Source: Algibacter sp. L1A34 (lineage in GTDB: Bacteria; Bacteroidota; Bacteroidia; Flavobacteriales; Flavobacteriaceae). Taken from it: a stretch of DNA of 64,000 nt. Under the pieces are notes generated by a model. It saw only the letters and a list, made by a program, of their open reading frames with translations, did no database searches and was not told the origin of the DNA. This document shows positions 45,126-54,881 of this stretch, one piece after another; positions within the stretch are counted from its first letter, which is position 1, and every line of letters begins with the position of its first letter. The DNA lies in NCBI RefSeq assembly GCF_009796805.1, contig NZ_CP047029.1, forward strand, positions 3,238,001 to 3,302,000, written 5' to 3'. The translations under genes and the position numbers were made by a program.

Positions 45126-45263
45126 AGCAAGCATAGGAAAAGCTTTAACATAACAAAGTGCAGGCATAAAAAACTCGTTTTCCGTTATTATTAGATAATT
45201 TCAATTAGAATAAAAGTATACAGTAATTAGGGATGAAACTTAATTAATTATAAAGTATCAAAT

Positions 45264-45271
45264 ACATTTGT
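45264..45271 (+). promoter_or_regulatory. -7 box of the yifB gene
   Basis: TACATTTG is an exact TAnnTTTG match, 29 bases before the ATG. Confidence 0.5.
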
Positions 45272-45300
45272 TACATTTAAGCATAAAACAATGTTGATTT

Positions 45301-46836
45301 ATGCTTAAAAAAGTTTTTGCTAGTGCCGTTTTCGGTGTGGAAGCTTCGACAATTACAGTCGAGGTAAACGTAGATAAGGGAGTCGGTTATCATTTAGTAG
45401 GTTTACCAGATAATGCTATTAAGGAGAGTAATTTTAGAATTGCCGCCGCACTTCAGAATAACGGATATAAAATTCCTGGTAAAAAAATTATCATTAATAT
45501 GTCGCCAGCAGATTTGCGAAAAGAAGGATCTGCTTACGATTTAACTTTAGCTATCGGCATATTAGCTTCAACAGACCAAATTAAAGCTGACGATTTAGAT
45601 AAATATCTCATTATGGGAGAATTATCTCTCGATGGGAATTTACAGCCTATAAAAGGCGCTTTACCCATTGCTGTAAAAGCAAGAGAAGAAGGATTTAAAG
45701 GTTTTATTTTGCCAGTCCAGAATGCGAAAGAAGCCGCTATTGTAGATAATTTGGAAGTTTTTGGTGTAGAAAATATTAAACAAGTGATTGACTTTTTTGA
45801 TAAAGGCATCGCTCTAGAGCAAACCATAATTAATACACGAGAAGAGTTTGAGAAAAGTTTAGATTTTCCTGAATTCGATTTCTCGGATGTAAAAGGCCAA
45901 GAAGGCATTAAACGCTGTATGGAAATTGCTGCGGCTGGCGGACATAATATTATTTTAATTGGGCCACCAGGAGCAGGGAAAACTATGTTAGCAAAACGAT
46001 TGCCTAGTATTTTACCACCAATGACGTTGCATGAAGCTTTGGAGACTACTAAAATTCATTCGGTGGTTGGTCGTGTAAAAGATACTGGGTTAATGTCGCA
46101 ACGTCCGTTTAGAAGTCCGCATCATACAATATCAAACGTCGCTTTAGTCGGCGGAGGAAGTTACCCGCAACCTGGCGAAATTTCTATGTCGCATAACGGT
46201 GTTTTATTTTTAGATGAATTACCAGAGTTTAAGCGCGAAGTATTAGAAGTTATGCGCCAACCATTAGAGGATAGAGAAGTAACAATTTCAAGAGCAAAAT
46301 TTACGGTTACCTATCCATCATCTTTTATGTTGGTGGCAAGTATGAATCCTAGTCCGAGTGGTTATTTTAACGATCCTAATGCGCCCGTAACATCAAGTCC
46401 TGCAGAAATGCAACGTTATTTAAGTAAAGTTTCTGGACCGCTTTTAGATCGTATTGATATCCATATAGAAGTAACACCTGTGCCTTTTGAAAAACTATCG
46501 GATGATAGAAAGGGAGAAACATCTGTTGATATTAGAAAACGTGTTACGAAAGCTAGAGAACGACAAACACAACGTTTTGCAGAGTCTGATACCGTACATT
46601 ATAATGCGCAAATGAATACCAAACAAATTAGAAAACATTGTGTGTTAGATGAAGCTTCTAAGCAGTTATTAAAAACAGCTATGGAACGTTTGAATTTATC
46701 GGCTCGAGCTTATGATAGAATTTTGAAAGTTTCAAGAACTATCGCCGATTTAGAAGGTGTTGACAAAGTTGATGGTTCGCATATTGGTGAGGCAATTCAG
46801 TATAGAAGCTTAGATCGTGAAGGTTGGTTGGGATAG
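45301..46836 (+). CDS. yifB: YifB/ComM-family AAA+ ATPase (magnesium-chelatase-like)
   Basis: 511 residues, family length. The N-terminal Lon-like domain (about 1 to 170) is followed by an AAA+ core with Walker A GPPGAGKTML, Walker B GVLFLDELPEF, sensor ASMNPSPSG and the C-terminal magnesium-chelatase region (LSARAYDRILKVSRTIADLEG). ComM is a helicase aiding branch migration of incoming DNA during natural transformation. Solitary gene with its own promoter box. Confidence 0.93.
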   Translation: MLKKVFASAVFGVEASTITVEVNVDKGVGYHLVGLPDNAIKESNFRIAAALQNNGYKIPGKKIIINMSPADLRKEGSAYDLTLAIGILASTDQIKADDLDKYLIMGELSLDGNLQPIKGALPIAVKAREEGFKGFILPVQNAKEAAIVDNLEVFGVENIKQVIDFFDKGIALEQTIINTREEFEKSLDFPEFDFSDVKGQEGIKRCMEIAAAGGHNIILIGPPGAGKTMLAKRLPSILPPMTLHEALETTKIHSVVGRVKDTGLMSQRPFRSPHHTISNVALVGGGSYPQPGEISMSHNGVLFLDELPEFKREVLEVMRQPLEDREVTISRAKFTVTYPSSFMLVASMNPSPSGYFNDPNAPVTSSPAEMQRYLSKVSGPLLDRIDIHIEVTPVPFEKLSDDRKGETSVDIRKRVTKARERQTQRFAESDTVHYNAQMNTKQIRKHCVLDEASKQLLKTAMERLNLSARAYDRILKVSRTIADLEGVDKVDGSHIGEAIQYRSLDREGWLG

Positions 46837-47067
46837 ATTGCTTGTAGGTTTGTAATTTTTGTTCCAAATATTATATAAGGTGAAAATGAAGTAATAAGGA
46901 TTTTTTTAATAGTAAAGGAGCACTGTTTTATACCTTTTGAACTTTAGCTTATAGTGATTATTTTACTTTTATTGTAGTATTGATTAATCTTGCTAATGTT
47001 ACAAGAGTAATGTTTTTAACATTGTATAAATAAATTGTAAATGTTAAAACAGTAGTTAAGTTTTTTT

Positions 47068-48390
47068 ATGACTAAATTGATTTTAAATAAGCGTTGTATT
47101 CTATTTTTTATGGTTCTCTTTTTTTTAATCGTAAAAGCGTATAGTTCTGTTTTTATATGTAATACACCTTATAATTTCGATGGAGACGCTGTGGTATCTC
47201 AAGAGGGATCTTTTAACATGTTTTCTTTAGATGTTCTGCCACCCAGTTGTACAACCTTATCATCACCAATATCTGGAGATACAGGTGTTCCTGTAAACAC
47301 AACGTTATCTTGGAACTCTGTATCCAATGTAACAGGTTATAAATTAACTATAGGAACCGTTTCTGGCGGAACGGATATTTTGAATGCGTTTGATGTTGGA
47401 AATGTTTTAATTTATAATCTACCTATCAGTTTACCAGAGAGCACAACTATATATGTTAGCATAATACCTTATAATTTAGATGGAGATGCTCTAGGATGCC
47501 AAGAGGATTTTTTTAACACATTCGCTCCAAATGTTCTGGCACCTATTTGTACAATATTAAGATCCCCATTGGCAGGAGATATTAGAGTACCTCTTGAAAC
47601 CGATTTATCTTGGGAGTCTATCTCCAATGCTACAGGCTATAAGTTGACTATAGGAACAACTTCCGGAGGAACAGACATACTAAATGCTTTTGATGTTGGT
47701 AACGTATTAAGTTATAATTTGCCTTTGAATTTACCAGAGTTTACAGCTATTTATGTTAGCATAACCCCATACAATATAGCTGGTGAAGCCTTTGCCTGTG
47801 ATGAAGAATTTTTTACAACAAAATCTTTAGTTCCAGTGCCTAGTTGCACGAGTTTGTTAGTACCATTAGATAATGCTAAAAATGTACCTGTTGATACAAA
47901 TATAGAATGGCCCTCTGTTCCTGGTGCAACTGGCTACATGTTAACTTTAGAAACACTTACAACAGGAATAGATGTTTTAAATATATTCGACCTTGGAGAT
48001 GTTACCAGTTATACACCTCCTACAAATTTGCCTAAAAACAGAACTATTGTAATTACAATAGTTCCTTATAATATAGGAGGAGAAGCTATAGGCTGTATTG
48101 AAGAGTTTTTTAAAACAGGAGAAGTTATAGGAGCCGAAATACCTCCTAAGTTTTTTACACCAAACAACGACAACACTAACGATTATTGGATAGTTCCAAA
48201 CCTATTAAACCAAGTCTCTAAAGTGTTAATTTATAATCGTTACGGAAAGCTGTTAAAGCAAATCAATGATTTATCCATAGGATGGGACGGCACACTTAAT
48301 GGAAATCCTTTGCAGAAAGATGATTATTGGTATCAAATAATCTATAAAGATGGCAAGGTTTTAAAAGGTCATTTTAGTTTAGTTCGATAA
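47068..48390 (+). CDS. T9SS type B surface protein with three and a half Ig-like repeats
   Basis: 440 residues. Signal peptide (ILFFMVLFFLIVKAYS). Three repeats of about 95 residues start at CTTLSSPISGD, CTILRSPLAGD and CTSLLVPLDNA, each with GYKLTIGT or GYMLTLET, then DVGNV and PYN-x-DGDA. The mature N terminus begins in mid-repeat (ICNTPYNFDGDAVVSQEG), so half a repeat precedes the first full one. The C terminus (PPKFFTPNNDNTNDYW to GHFSLVR) is a T9SS type B (gliding-type) sorting domain. Likely adhesin-like; partner unknown. Confidence 0.85.
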   Translation: MTKLILNKRCILFFMVLFFLIVKAYSSVFICNTPYNFDGDAVVSQEGSFNMFSLDVLPPSCTTLSSPISGDTGVPVNTTLSWNSVSNVTGYKLTIGTVSGGTDILNAFDVGNVLIYNLPISLPESTTIYVSIIPYNLDGDALGCQEDFFNTFAPNVLAPICTILRSPLAGDIRVPLETDLSWESISNATGYKLTIGTTSGGTDILNAFDVGNVLSYNLPLNLPEFTAIYVSITPYNIAGEAFACDEEFFTTKSLVPVPSCTSLLVPLDNAKNVPVDTNIEWPSVPGATGYMLTLETLTTGIDVLNIFDLGDVTSYTPPTNLPKNRTIVITIVPYNIGGEAIGCIEEFFKTGEVIGAEIPPKFFTPNNDNTNDYWIVPNLLNQVSKVLIYNRYGKLLKQINDLSIGWDGTLNGNPLQKDDYWYQIIYKDGKVLKGHFSLVR

Positions 48391-48490
48391 TGTTTAACAT
48401 ACGCAGTTAGATGGTAGTTTTATTGTCTCTTTTTAAATGATAAATTAAAACTCTTTTCAAAAATTGAATTAGAAAAAGTATTCGTATAAT

Positions 48491-49189
48491 TTAAGCCAAT
48501 TCTAAAGCGATTTTAATCATATCCTTAAATGTAGTCTCACGTTCTTTACTTGTGGTACGCTCACCAGTTACTAAAGAATCAGAAATGGTAAGAATTGTTA
48601 ATGCATTCACACCATGTTTGGATGCAATTGTATAAAGTCCAGCCGTTTCCATTTCAACACAAAGAACTCCAAATTTGGACCATTTTTTATAAGATTCAAA
48701 ATCGTCAGCATAAAATTCATCCGAAGTAAATACATTACCAGCTTTTATAGGTATGTTTTTTGTTTTTGCAGCATCTACAGCTTTTTGAAACAATTCAAAG
48801 TTTGCGGTAGGTGCGTAATCTGCTCCTCCAAAACGGAGTACGTTAACTCCAGAATTTGATGATGCGGCCATGGCTAAAACAATATCTCTAATTTTTATCT
48901 CCTTTTGATAAGAGCCAGCACTTCCAACGCGAACTAAATTTTTAACACCATATTCTGTAATGAGTTCGTTCGCATAAATTGAAATAGAAGGCACACCCAT
49001 ACCTGTGCCCATAACAGAAACTTGTTTTCCTTGATAGGTACCTGTAAATCCTAACATCCCTCTAACTTTGTTAAAGCAAACCGGATTTTCTAAAAATGTT
49101 TCAGCAATCCATTTTGCCCTTAAAGGATCTCCTGGTAATAGAATGGTTTCTGCAATTTCACCTTTTTTGGCTTCAATATGTACACTCAT
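48491..49189 (-). CDS. deoD: Purine-nucleoside phosphorylase DeoD
   Basis: 232 residues. Family features: [16 protein letters not shown] phosphate loop, [37 protein letters not shown] and TISDSL with the catalytic aspartate. It splits purine nucleosides with phosphate into base and (deoxy)ribose-1-phosphate. It follows deoC by two bases, forming a nucleoside-salvage pair. Confidence 0.95.
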   Translation of the reverse strand: MSVHIEAKKGEIAETILLPGDPLRAKWIAETFLENPVCFNKVRGMLGFTGTYQGKQVSVMGTGMGVPSISIYANELITEYGVKNLVRVGSAGSYQKEIKIRDIVLAMAASSNSGVNVLRFGGADYAPTANFELFQKAVDAAKTKNIPIKAGNVFTSDEFYADDFESYKKWSKFGVLCVEMETAGLYTIASKHGVNALTILTISDSLVTGERTTSKERETTFKDMIKIALELA

Positions 49190-49191
49190 TA

Positions 49192-49866
49192 TTAATAATT
49201 TGAATTTAATGATTTATCATTGGTAATTATTGCAATCCCAGAAGATGTTCCTAAACGTTCAGCACCAATATTTATGAATTCTAAAGCGGTTTTAGTGTCT
49301 TTAATACCTCCCGAAGCTTTTATTTTGACTTCATTTTTTGCTACACTCTTCATAAGTTTTACATCTTCAATAGTAGCGCCACCAGTTCCAAAACCTGTTG
49401 AGGTTTTTATAAAGTCGGCACCACTTTGTATGGCAAGTTCACTAGCTTTAATAATTTCTACTTCTTCAAGATAGCAGGTTTCTAAAATAACTTTTAGAAT
49501 ATTATTAGGCATAATTTCTTTAACAGCTTCGATATCTTTCCAAACGGCATCAAAATCTTTACTTTTTAGTAATCCAATATTGATAACCATATCAATCTCA
49601 TCTGCACCATCATTTAATGCTGATTTAGCTTCTTCAACTTTGGCTTGAGTACTCATTGCTCCCAATGGAAAACCAATAACACTGCACACGTTTACTTTAC
49701 TGTTTTTTAATTCTGATTTGGCTAATGCCACATAACAACTATTAACACAAACTGAAAAAAATTGGTATTCTTTAGCTTCTTTACAGAGTTTAATGATCTC
49801 GTTTTTTGTGGCTGTCGGTTTTAGTAGAGTGTGGTCTATATATGTATTTAAAAGTTTCATAGTCAT
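49192..49866 (-). CDS. deoC: Deoxyribose-phosphate aldolase DeoC
   Basis: 224 residues. Type I aldolase with the Schiff-base lysine in [15 protein letters not shown] and the second lysine in [16 protein letters not shown] at the N terminus. It cleaves deoxyribose-5-phosphate to glyceraldehyde-3-phosphate and acetaldehyde. First of the deoC-deoD pair. Translation may start at either the first or third codon (both ATG). Confidence 0.94.
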   Translation of the reverse strand: MTMKLLNTYIDHTLLKPTATKNEIIKLCKEAKEYQFFSVCVNSCYVALAKSELKNSKVNVCSVIGFPLGAMSTQAKVEEAKSALNDGADEIDMVINIGLLKSKDFDAVWKDIEAVKEIMPNNILKVILETCYLEEVEIIKASELAIQSGADFIKTSTGFGTGGATIEDVKLMKSVAKNEVKIKASGGIKDTKTALEFINIGAERLGTSSGIAIITNDKSLNSNY

Positions 49867-50273
49867 ATTAAAAATAAGTATGTTTTTATAAATAAAACGG
49901 ATTAATAACTAGTGATTTATAAAACCCTAAGATGCACATAAAGAGTGTTTCCAAACTATGATTTAAGTCAGGTTTTTATTATTTACTGAATAATAACATA
50001 ATCTTAATTACTTGTTTTATGTTATTTGCAGTTAATGCACAAGATAATGAAATTAGTTCAACTGCAAATTATAGAAAATGGCAAGTAAGATTGCATACTT
50101 TAATTTAAATATTAAAAAGATGGTTGTTTTGTTTTAGATATAAGCGATTAATTTCAAAATAAGGAAGTCATTTGTAGCTTTTTATACTGAATTGGCACAT
50201 GTTTAATTCGCTAAACTTTTGTTAAAGTATTCATAACCAATATATGTTACTTGCAAATTATTTATTGTTTAGC
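49867..50273. other. Intergenic stretch with a possible gene remnant
   Basis: About 400 bases. A frame at 50019-50108 encodes a signal-peptide-like start (MLFAVNAQDNEISST) then stops after 29 codons; hydrophobic codons continue in frame upstream without a start. It may be the remains of a secreted protein gene. Nothing else was recognised. Confidence 0.4.
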
Positions 50274-50307
50274 TATATTCGCACAAGTTTAAACAAAAAA
50301 AATAGTT

Positions 50308-50535
50308 ATGGATATTTTAAAAGAAGCAACAATCTTTGAAAGCGCCAAGATGAGTCATATGTCTACAAGTGATAGAGTGGTGGCTTCAAGAGAAGCAAAG
50401 CGGCTTATTTTAGCAATCAACGAGATTTATAAGAAAACTAAAGATATTACGCTCATGGATGCCATGAAGAGGTTAACAGCTAAGAAAAAGAGGATTGATA
50501 TTCGGTTAAAGGGAAGACCTGATTCAGGTATCTAA
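50308..50535 (+). CDS. Small basic helical protein, unknown
   Basis: 75 residues, charged and helical (REAKRLILAINEIYKKT, MDAMKRLTAKKKRIDIRLKGRP). No family recognised. A near-match promoter box TATATTCG lies at 50274, 34 bases upstream. High lysine/arginine content in the tail would fit nucleic-acid binding or a toxin-antitoxin-type partner, but no partner gene is present. Confidence 0.6.
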   Translation: MDILKEATIFESAKMSHMSTSDRVVASREAKRLILAINEIYKKTKDITLMDAMKRLTAKKKRIDIRLKGRPDSGI

Positions 50536-50744
50536 TAATGCGTAAAAGCAGTGGACTAAATATTTTTAGAACTCATTTAAAGGCGTGTTGCAATAATCTT
50601 GTGATAGTACATTTTAAGGATGAGTTTTGAGTTACTTTCTAATAAAATTCTAATACACACACACATTTTTTCTCTGTTATTTCAACTCAATAAATTTTTA
50701 TAAAATTTCTAGAATTTACTTTTTTACTTCAATAGCTTACTTGA

Positions 50745-50768
50745 GTTTGTTTGTTTGTTTGTTTGTTT
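50745..50768 (+). repeat. (GTTT)6 tetranucleotide repeat upstream of glutathione peroxidase
   Basis: Six perfect GTTT units, ending 35 bases before the ATG. Each unit boundary reads TTTG, the Bacteroidota -33 box, and TAGGTTTA at 50775 is one mismatch from the -7 box, so repeat number could change -33 spacing. Confidence 0.65.
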
Positions 50769-50803
50769 TAAAATTAGGTTTAAATATCTTTTAAAAAATA
50801 GTT

Positions 50804-51328
50804 ATGAAAACAATTGATAAAGCCAAATTAGCTTCGAATAAATCTACTGAAATAAAAAAGTATTCAATTTATGATATAGCTATTAATGCTATAGATGGTA
50901 AATCTATTTCTCTTTCAGAATTTAAAGGGAAGAAAATACTTTTTGTTAATGTTGCTTCAAAGTGCGGATTTACAAAACAATATAAGGATTTGCAAATGTT
51001 GAATGATAAGTATAAAGAAGAGCTAGTAATTATTGGCTCACCATGTAATCAATTTGGACAACAAGAGAGAGGTGATGCTTCACAAATCCAAAAATTTTGT
51101 GAACTCAATTTTGGTGTTAAATTTTTACTTACAGAAAAGATTGATGTTAAAGGAGCTAAACAACATTCTTTATATAAGTGGTTGACAACTAAAGGTCTTA
51201 ACGGGAAAATGAGCTCAAGTGTAAAATGGAATTTTCAAAAATATTTAGTTGATGATAATGGCGGTCTTATAGATTACTATTATTCAATAACCAATCCAAT
51301 GAGTTCAAAAATAACTAAGTATTTGTGA
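50804..51328 (+). CDS. Glutathione-peroxidase-family thiol peroxidase
   Basis: 174 residues. Peroxidatic cysteine (in place of selenocysteine) in NVASKCGFTKQY, then the conserved SPCNQFGQQE and the catalytic KWNFQKYLVD. It lacks a signal peptide. Bacterial enzymes of this group usually use thioredoxin, with the cysteine of SPCNQF or FCELN as resolving candidate. Solitary gene behind the GTTT repeat and before a strong terminator. Confidence 0.92.
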   Translation: MKTIDKAKLASNKSTEIKKYSIYDIAINAIDGKSISLSEFKGKKILFVNVASKCGFTKQYKDLQMLNDKYKEELVIIGSPCNQFGQQERGDASQIQKFCELNFGVKFLLTEKIDVKGAKQHSLYKWLTTKGLNGKMSSSVKWNFQKYLVDDNGGLIDYYYSITNPMSSKITKYL

Positions 51329-51433
51329 TATTTTAAACTTTGGCTAATGTTAAGTAGAGCTAATATTTATTAGTTAAGAAGAATTGATTTGTCAAGTTTT
51401 GATTAGCTAATAGAATACAAAATTAGAATATAT

Positions 51434-51474
51434 AAAAAACCCCGTATACATAATGTTTACGGGGCTTTTTTTTT
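51434..51474 (+). terminator. Terminator after the glutathione peroxidase gene
   Basis: CCCCGTA (51440-51446) pairs with TACGGGG (51458-51464), flanked by an A run and followed by a long T run. Confidence 0.88.
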
Positions 51475-51905
51475 GGAGAGTAGTGAGCTATCTATAATTA
51501 TTACTTTACCAATGTTTAAAGTTTTTTTGATGGCTAAAAAATGTAGTTTTCCGAATTGGCCACTTTTCAATATTTATTTAATAGTAATGATTAAATATTA
51601 GACTATTTTACTGTTAATTCATTTTATAAGTCCGAAGGTGTTGTGTTTTTAAATCAAATTTTATCTTAGAATACCTTTCATTAATATTCGAACATATGTA
51701 TCAGGAATAATAACATGCATTGCTTATTTTTTAAGTCATTTAAATAAAATATAGAAGAAATTTCATTATTAAAATTAAAGGTTTATCTTACATTTTATTA
51801 TTCAGTATTATAGATTGTGCAATACTTTTTTTAGAGTGTTTTGTTTTATTTGAAAGTAATTTTAACATATCTCGACAAACCCATAACTAACACATTAACA
51901 ATCAA
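51475..51905. other. Intergenic stretch before the ten-gene operon
   Basis: About 430 AT-rich bases with no gene recognised. It must hold the operon promoter; no exact TAnnTTTG box was found near the start, and TAGATTGTG close to 51813 is only a partial match. Confidence 0.4.
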
Positions 51906-52571
51906 ATGAAATTAACTAAAACTTTAGGGTATCTAGGCCTTATTGCTTCTATTCTTGTAGGTTTGGGCGAATACTTTTTACACTATTCACCCTCAATTTT
52001 AGAACATTCCGAAAACTATCAATTTTTTAAATTTGTATCATTAAATAATCTTACCGCAGGTCATTTCTTGGCCGTTATTGGATTGCCTTTTTATTTTGCA
52101 GGATACATTCATATATACAGAATGTTAAAATCTGGAAACGAAACATTGGCTAGGCTGGTTTTAGCTATAGGGTTTATAGCTTTTGCTGTTGGCGGTGTAT
52201 GGATTGGCTCACGCGCTTCTATTGGTAATATTGTGCATTTAAAAGAGAGTATGGATGCCTCAGTTTACCAAAACCTATTAGCGCATTACACCAACCACAT
52301 GGAAGTATTAGTGCAAGCGCTACGTGTTATTATAGCAACATTATCTATTGTTTTTGCTGTCGCTATTTTAAAAGGAGGCACGTATTACAAAAAATGGATG
52401 GCAATTTTCAACCCTATTGTTATACTTATTTTATTAGTGGTTTTAGGAAAACTAATACCTGCTTTAGGAAAGCACATGCTGCCTATCTTAATGAACGTCA
52501 CTCATTTTATTCTTTTCGGATTATCATTATACCAATTTAACAAATACATTAAAAATCAAAAAAATGCTTAA
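51906..52571 (+). CDS. Polytopic membrane protein, DUF6796-like
   Basis: 221 residues, about six helices. The pattern GYLGLIASILVGLGEYFLHYSP, GHFLAVIGLPFYFAGYIHIYRML and GGVWIGSRA suggests the DUF6796 group of unknown function; the assignment is from memory. First gene of a tight ten-gene operon, overlapping the next gene by eight bases. Confidence 0.68.
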   Translation: MKLTKTLGYLGLIASILVGLGEYFLHYSPSILEHSENYQFFKFVSLNNLTAGHFLAVIGLPFYFAGYIHIYRMLKSGNETLARLVLAIGFIAFAVGGVWIGSRASIGNIVHLKESMDASVYQNLLAHYTNHMEVLVQALRVIIATLSIVFAVAILKGGTYYKKWMAIFNPIVILILLVVLGKLIPALGKHMLPILMNVTHFILFGLSLYQFNKYIKNQKNA

Positions 52572-54231
52572 AAAAATTCTAAAATTCACAGGAATAGTAA
52601 TCCTTTTACTGGTTGTACTCATTCTTGGTTTTTTCTGGCGCGATTCAGTTTCAGATAAATACGACATCACAATAGAAGATAGTAAAATCCCTTTATTCGA
52701 GGACGTTGTAATCGATTTTAAACATCAATATAATGGCGATAAATCGTTACCAATTGCACCTTCAGCTTTAATAGATATTGATAACGATAATATAGATGAA
52801 GTCTTTTTTGGAGGCGGTATGTTTCAAGAAGACGCCATTTTTGCTTATCGAGATAATAAGTTTGTCGATATTTCTTCCGAAGTTAATTTACAGAAAAAAG
52901 GAAACACTTTAACCACGGTTGGTGTCGTTTCTGCCGATTTTGATAACAACGGATTTACAGATATTATACTTGGTAGAGAAGATGGGTTAACAATCTATTA
53001 TAATACCAATGGAAAATTTACCGCTAAAAAGATTGACACACCTATAAACGAAAAATCAACACCTGCGGGATTAACGGTTGGAGATATTGATAAAGATGGT
53101 GATTTAGATATTTTTATGGCAACCTACCTTAAAAAAGAGTTAATGGAAGGTCAAACCATTTTTGAAGATTATACTTATGGTTCTACAAGTGAATTACTTT
53201 TAAATACTGGAAACGAAAACTTTGTAAGTATTACTAAACAAGCTGGCTTAGACTATGTTCATAATACGTTTCAAGGTGTATTGGTCGATATTGATAACGA
53301 TTCTTGGTTAGATTTAGTTGTGGTACATGATACCGGTGAAGCAAGAACGTATAGAAATAATGGAGACCTAACATACACTATGAAGCCAAACCCATTAACC
53401 AAAAAATTTGCCTACCCAATGGGATTAGCAGTTGGTGATTATAATAATGATGGTTTGGTAGATTTTATGTTTTCTAATACAGGAAGTACGTTACCAAGAG
53501 CTTTAGCTAAAGGTGATATAAAAGATGCATCTTTATTTAATGAAAAATGGATTCTGTTTAGAAATGATGGCGATTTTAAATTTACAGATACAGCCGAAGA
53601 AACTAAAATTGCAGATTATGAATTTTCTTGGGGATGTACTTTCGCAGATATGAATAACGACGGTTTACAAGATTTAATGGTAGCTGAAAATTATGTGGAT
53701 TTTGCACCTAATAAACTATTTAAGTTACCTAGTAGATTTTTAGTTCAGAAGGAAGATGGCACGTTTGCACCAACCGAAGAAAAAAGTGGTGTTGTTAACC
53801 CATATTACGCTATAACATCATTAGTAAGTGATTTTAATCAAGATGGTTATTTAGACATGATTTGGGTAAATATCGATTCGCCATCTTTAGCCTACATCAA
53901 TAAAGGCGGAACTAATAATTATCTACAAGTAGATTTGGGAGAATCTGTAAATGCACAAGGAGCAAAAGTAACAGTAACTACGCCAACAAAAACGTTAACC
54001 GATTGGTTGGTAAGTGGAGAAGGTTTAGCTAGTGATCAAACGGCATTACTTCAATTTGGATTAGGTAAAGAATCTACTGTTCTGAATGTAAAAGTCCTTT
54101 TGGCAGACAACAGGGAAATTAGTCTTGATAACCCAAAAATTAACTCGATTATAGATTTAAAATCGCAGGTTAAAGTTCAAGTTGCTCAAGAAATAGATGT
54201 AGATACAGAAACAATCGAAGAAAGTAAGTAA
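52564..54231 (+). CDS. FG-GAP/VCBS-repeat protein with ASPIC/UnbV-type C-terminal domain
   Basis: 555 residues. One N-terminal helix (GIVILLLVVLILGFFW) anchors or directs it to the periplasm. Beta-propeller repeats with calcium-binding loops DIDNDNIDE, DFDNNGFTD, DIDKDGDLD, DIDNDSWLD, DYNNDGLVD, DMNNDGLQD and DFNQDGYLD follow. The last 100 residues (NNYLQVDLG, QGAKVTVTT) resemble the ASPIC/UnbV domain of CRTAC1 proteins. Function is unknown; propellers of this type often bind partners or substrates. Three bases separate it from the next gene. Confidence 0.82.
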   Translation: MLKKILKFTGIVILLLVVLILGFFWRDSVSDKYDITIEDSKIPLFEDVVIDFKHQYNGDKSLPIAPSALIDIDNDNIDEVFFGGGMFQEDAIFAYRDNKFVDISSEVNLQKKGNTLTTVGVVSADFDNNGFTDIILGREDGLTIYYNTNGKFTAKKIDTPINEKSTPAGLTVGDIDKDGDLDIFMATYLKKELMEGQTIFEDYTYGSTSELLLNTGNENFVSITKQAGLDYVHNTFQGVLVDIDNDSWLDLVVVHDTGEARTYRNNGDLTYTMKPNPLTKKFAYPMGLAVGDYNNDGLVDFMFSNTGSTLPRALAKGDIKDASLFNEKWILFRNDGDFKFTDTAEETKIADYEFSWGCTFADMNNDGLQDLMVAENYVDFAPNKLFKLPSRFLVQKEDGTFAPTEEKSGVVNPYYAITSLVSDFNQDGYLDMIWVNIDSPSLAYINKGGTNNYLQVDLGESVNAQGAKVTVTTPTKTLTDWLVSGEGLASDQTALLQFGLGKESTVLNVKVLLADNREISLDNPKINSIIDLKSQVKVQVAQEIDVDTETIEESK

Positions 54232-54234
54232 GAA

Positions 54235-54504
54235 ATGAAGTTTATAAAACAATTATTAGGAAAAGGTAAACAGGAGACGATCAATGATTTATCTAAGGGC
54301 TATTGTCCTAATTGTTGGGGGCATCAAGAGTACGATAACCTCATAAGAGAAAAGTATGAAGATGCACAGATAAGTGTTAATAACCATAGTGCTAATTATG
54401 CATTTGTACAGAATTTCATGGTAACACATCTAAATGGCATAAAATTAAAGAGCACAGTTAAAGGTACAGAATGCCCTACATGTGTGGTTGTAAATAACAA
54501 ATAA
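54235..54504 (+). CDS. Small protein with two CPxC motifs
   Basis: 89 residues. CPNC (about 23-26) and CPTC (about 81-84) near each end could hold zinc or act as redox pairs. No signal peptide or membrane helix is seen. No family was recognised. It shares one base with the next gene (TAATG) and sits three bases after the propeller gene. Confidence 0.65.
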   Translation: MKFIKQLLGKGKQETINDLSKGYCPNCWGHQEYDNLIREKYEDAQISVNNHSANYAFVQNFMVTHLNGIKLKSTVKGTECPTCVVVNNK

Positions 54505-54881
54505 TGCTAAAAAGAATTGCATATTATGCTATTCTTGGTATGCTCATAATAGGCGTATATGGAGCTGGCGGATTAGTTGTGGAAGAATTTAAAACAGGTG
54601 AAGGCTGCCCAAAAATAATGGGCATCCCCATGTGTTTGGTTATTCTATTCTGTTTTCTTGTTCCGTTAATAGTACATCTTTTAAAAAAGAAGAATGTCTT
54701 GTACTTTTTATTTACAGGCTTAGCAGGTAGTATTGCTTTAATGGCTTCAGTCATGCAGTTTTTAGGTTATGCCGAATGCCCGAAAACAGCTTCAGGAACG
54801 CCAATGTGTTATTATTCTTTATTGCTTTTTAGTAGTTTAATAGTACTAAAAATTTACCATCAAAAACCAAACAAATTATGA
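54504..54881 (+). CDS. Four-helix membrane protein with duplicated CPK...PMC motif
   Basis: 125 residues with four hydrophobic helices. Two similar halves each have helix, then GCPKIMGIPMC or ECPKTASGTPMC, then helix. The paired cysteines (spacing eight and nine) face the same side by topology and could form disulfides or bind metal. No family was recognised; similarity to thiol-redox membrane proteins is only conceptual. It overlaps the following gene by four bases. Confidence 0.62.
   Translation: MLKRIAYYAILGMLIIGVYGAGGLVVEEFKTGEGCPKIMGIPMCLVILFCFLVPLIVHLLKKKNVLYFLFTGLAGSIALMASVMQFLGYAECPKTASGTPMCYYSLLLFSSLIVLKIYHQKPNKL

Noticed and set aside
47180-48100. Long direct repeats
   Set aside because: They encode Ig-like protein repeats of one T9SS protein and are not a mobile or CRISPR element.
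50019-50108. Small frame with a signal-peptide-like start
   Set aside because: Only 29 codons, no clear start or partner; kept as a possible remnant in the intergenic note and not as a gene.
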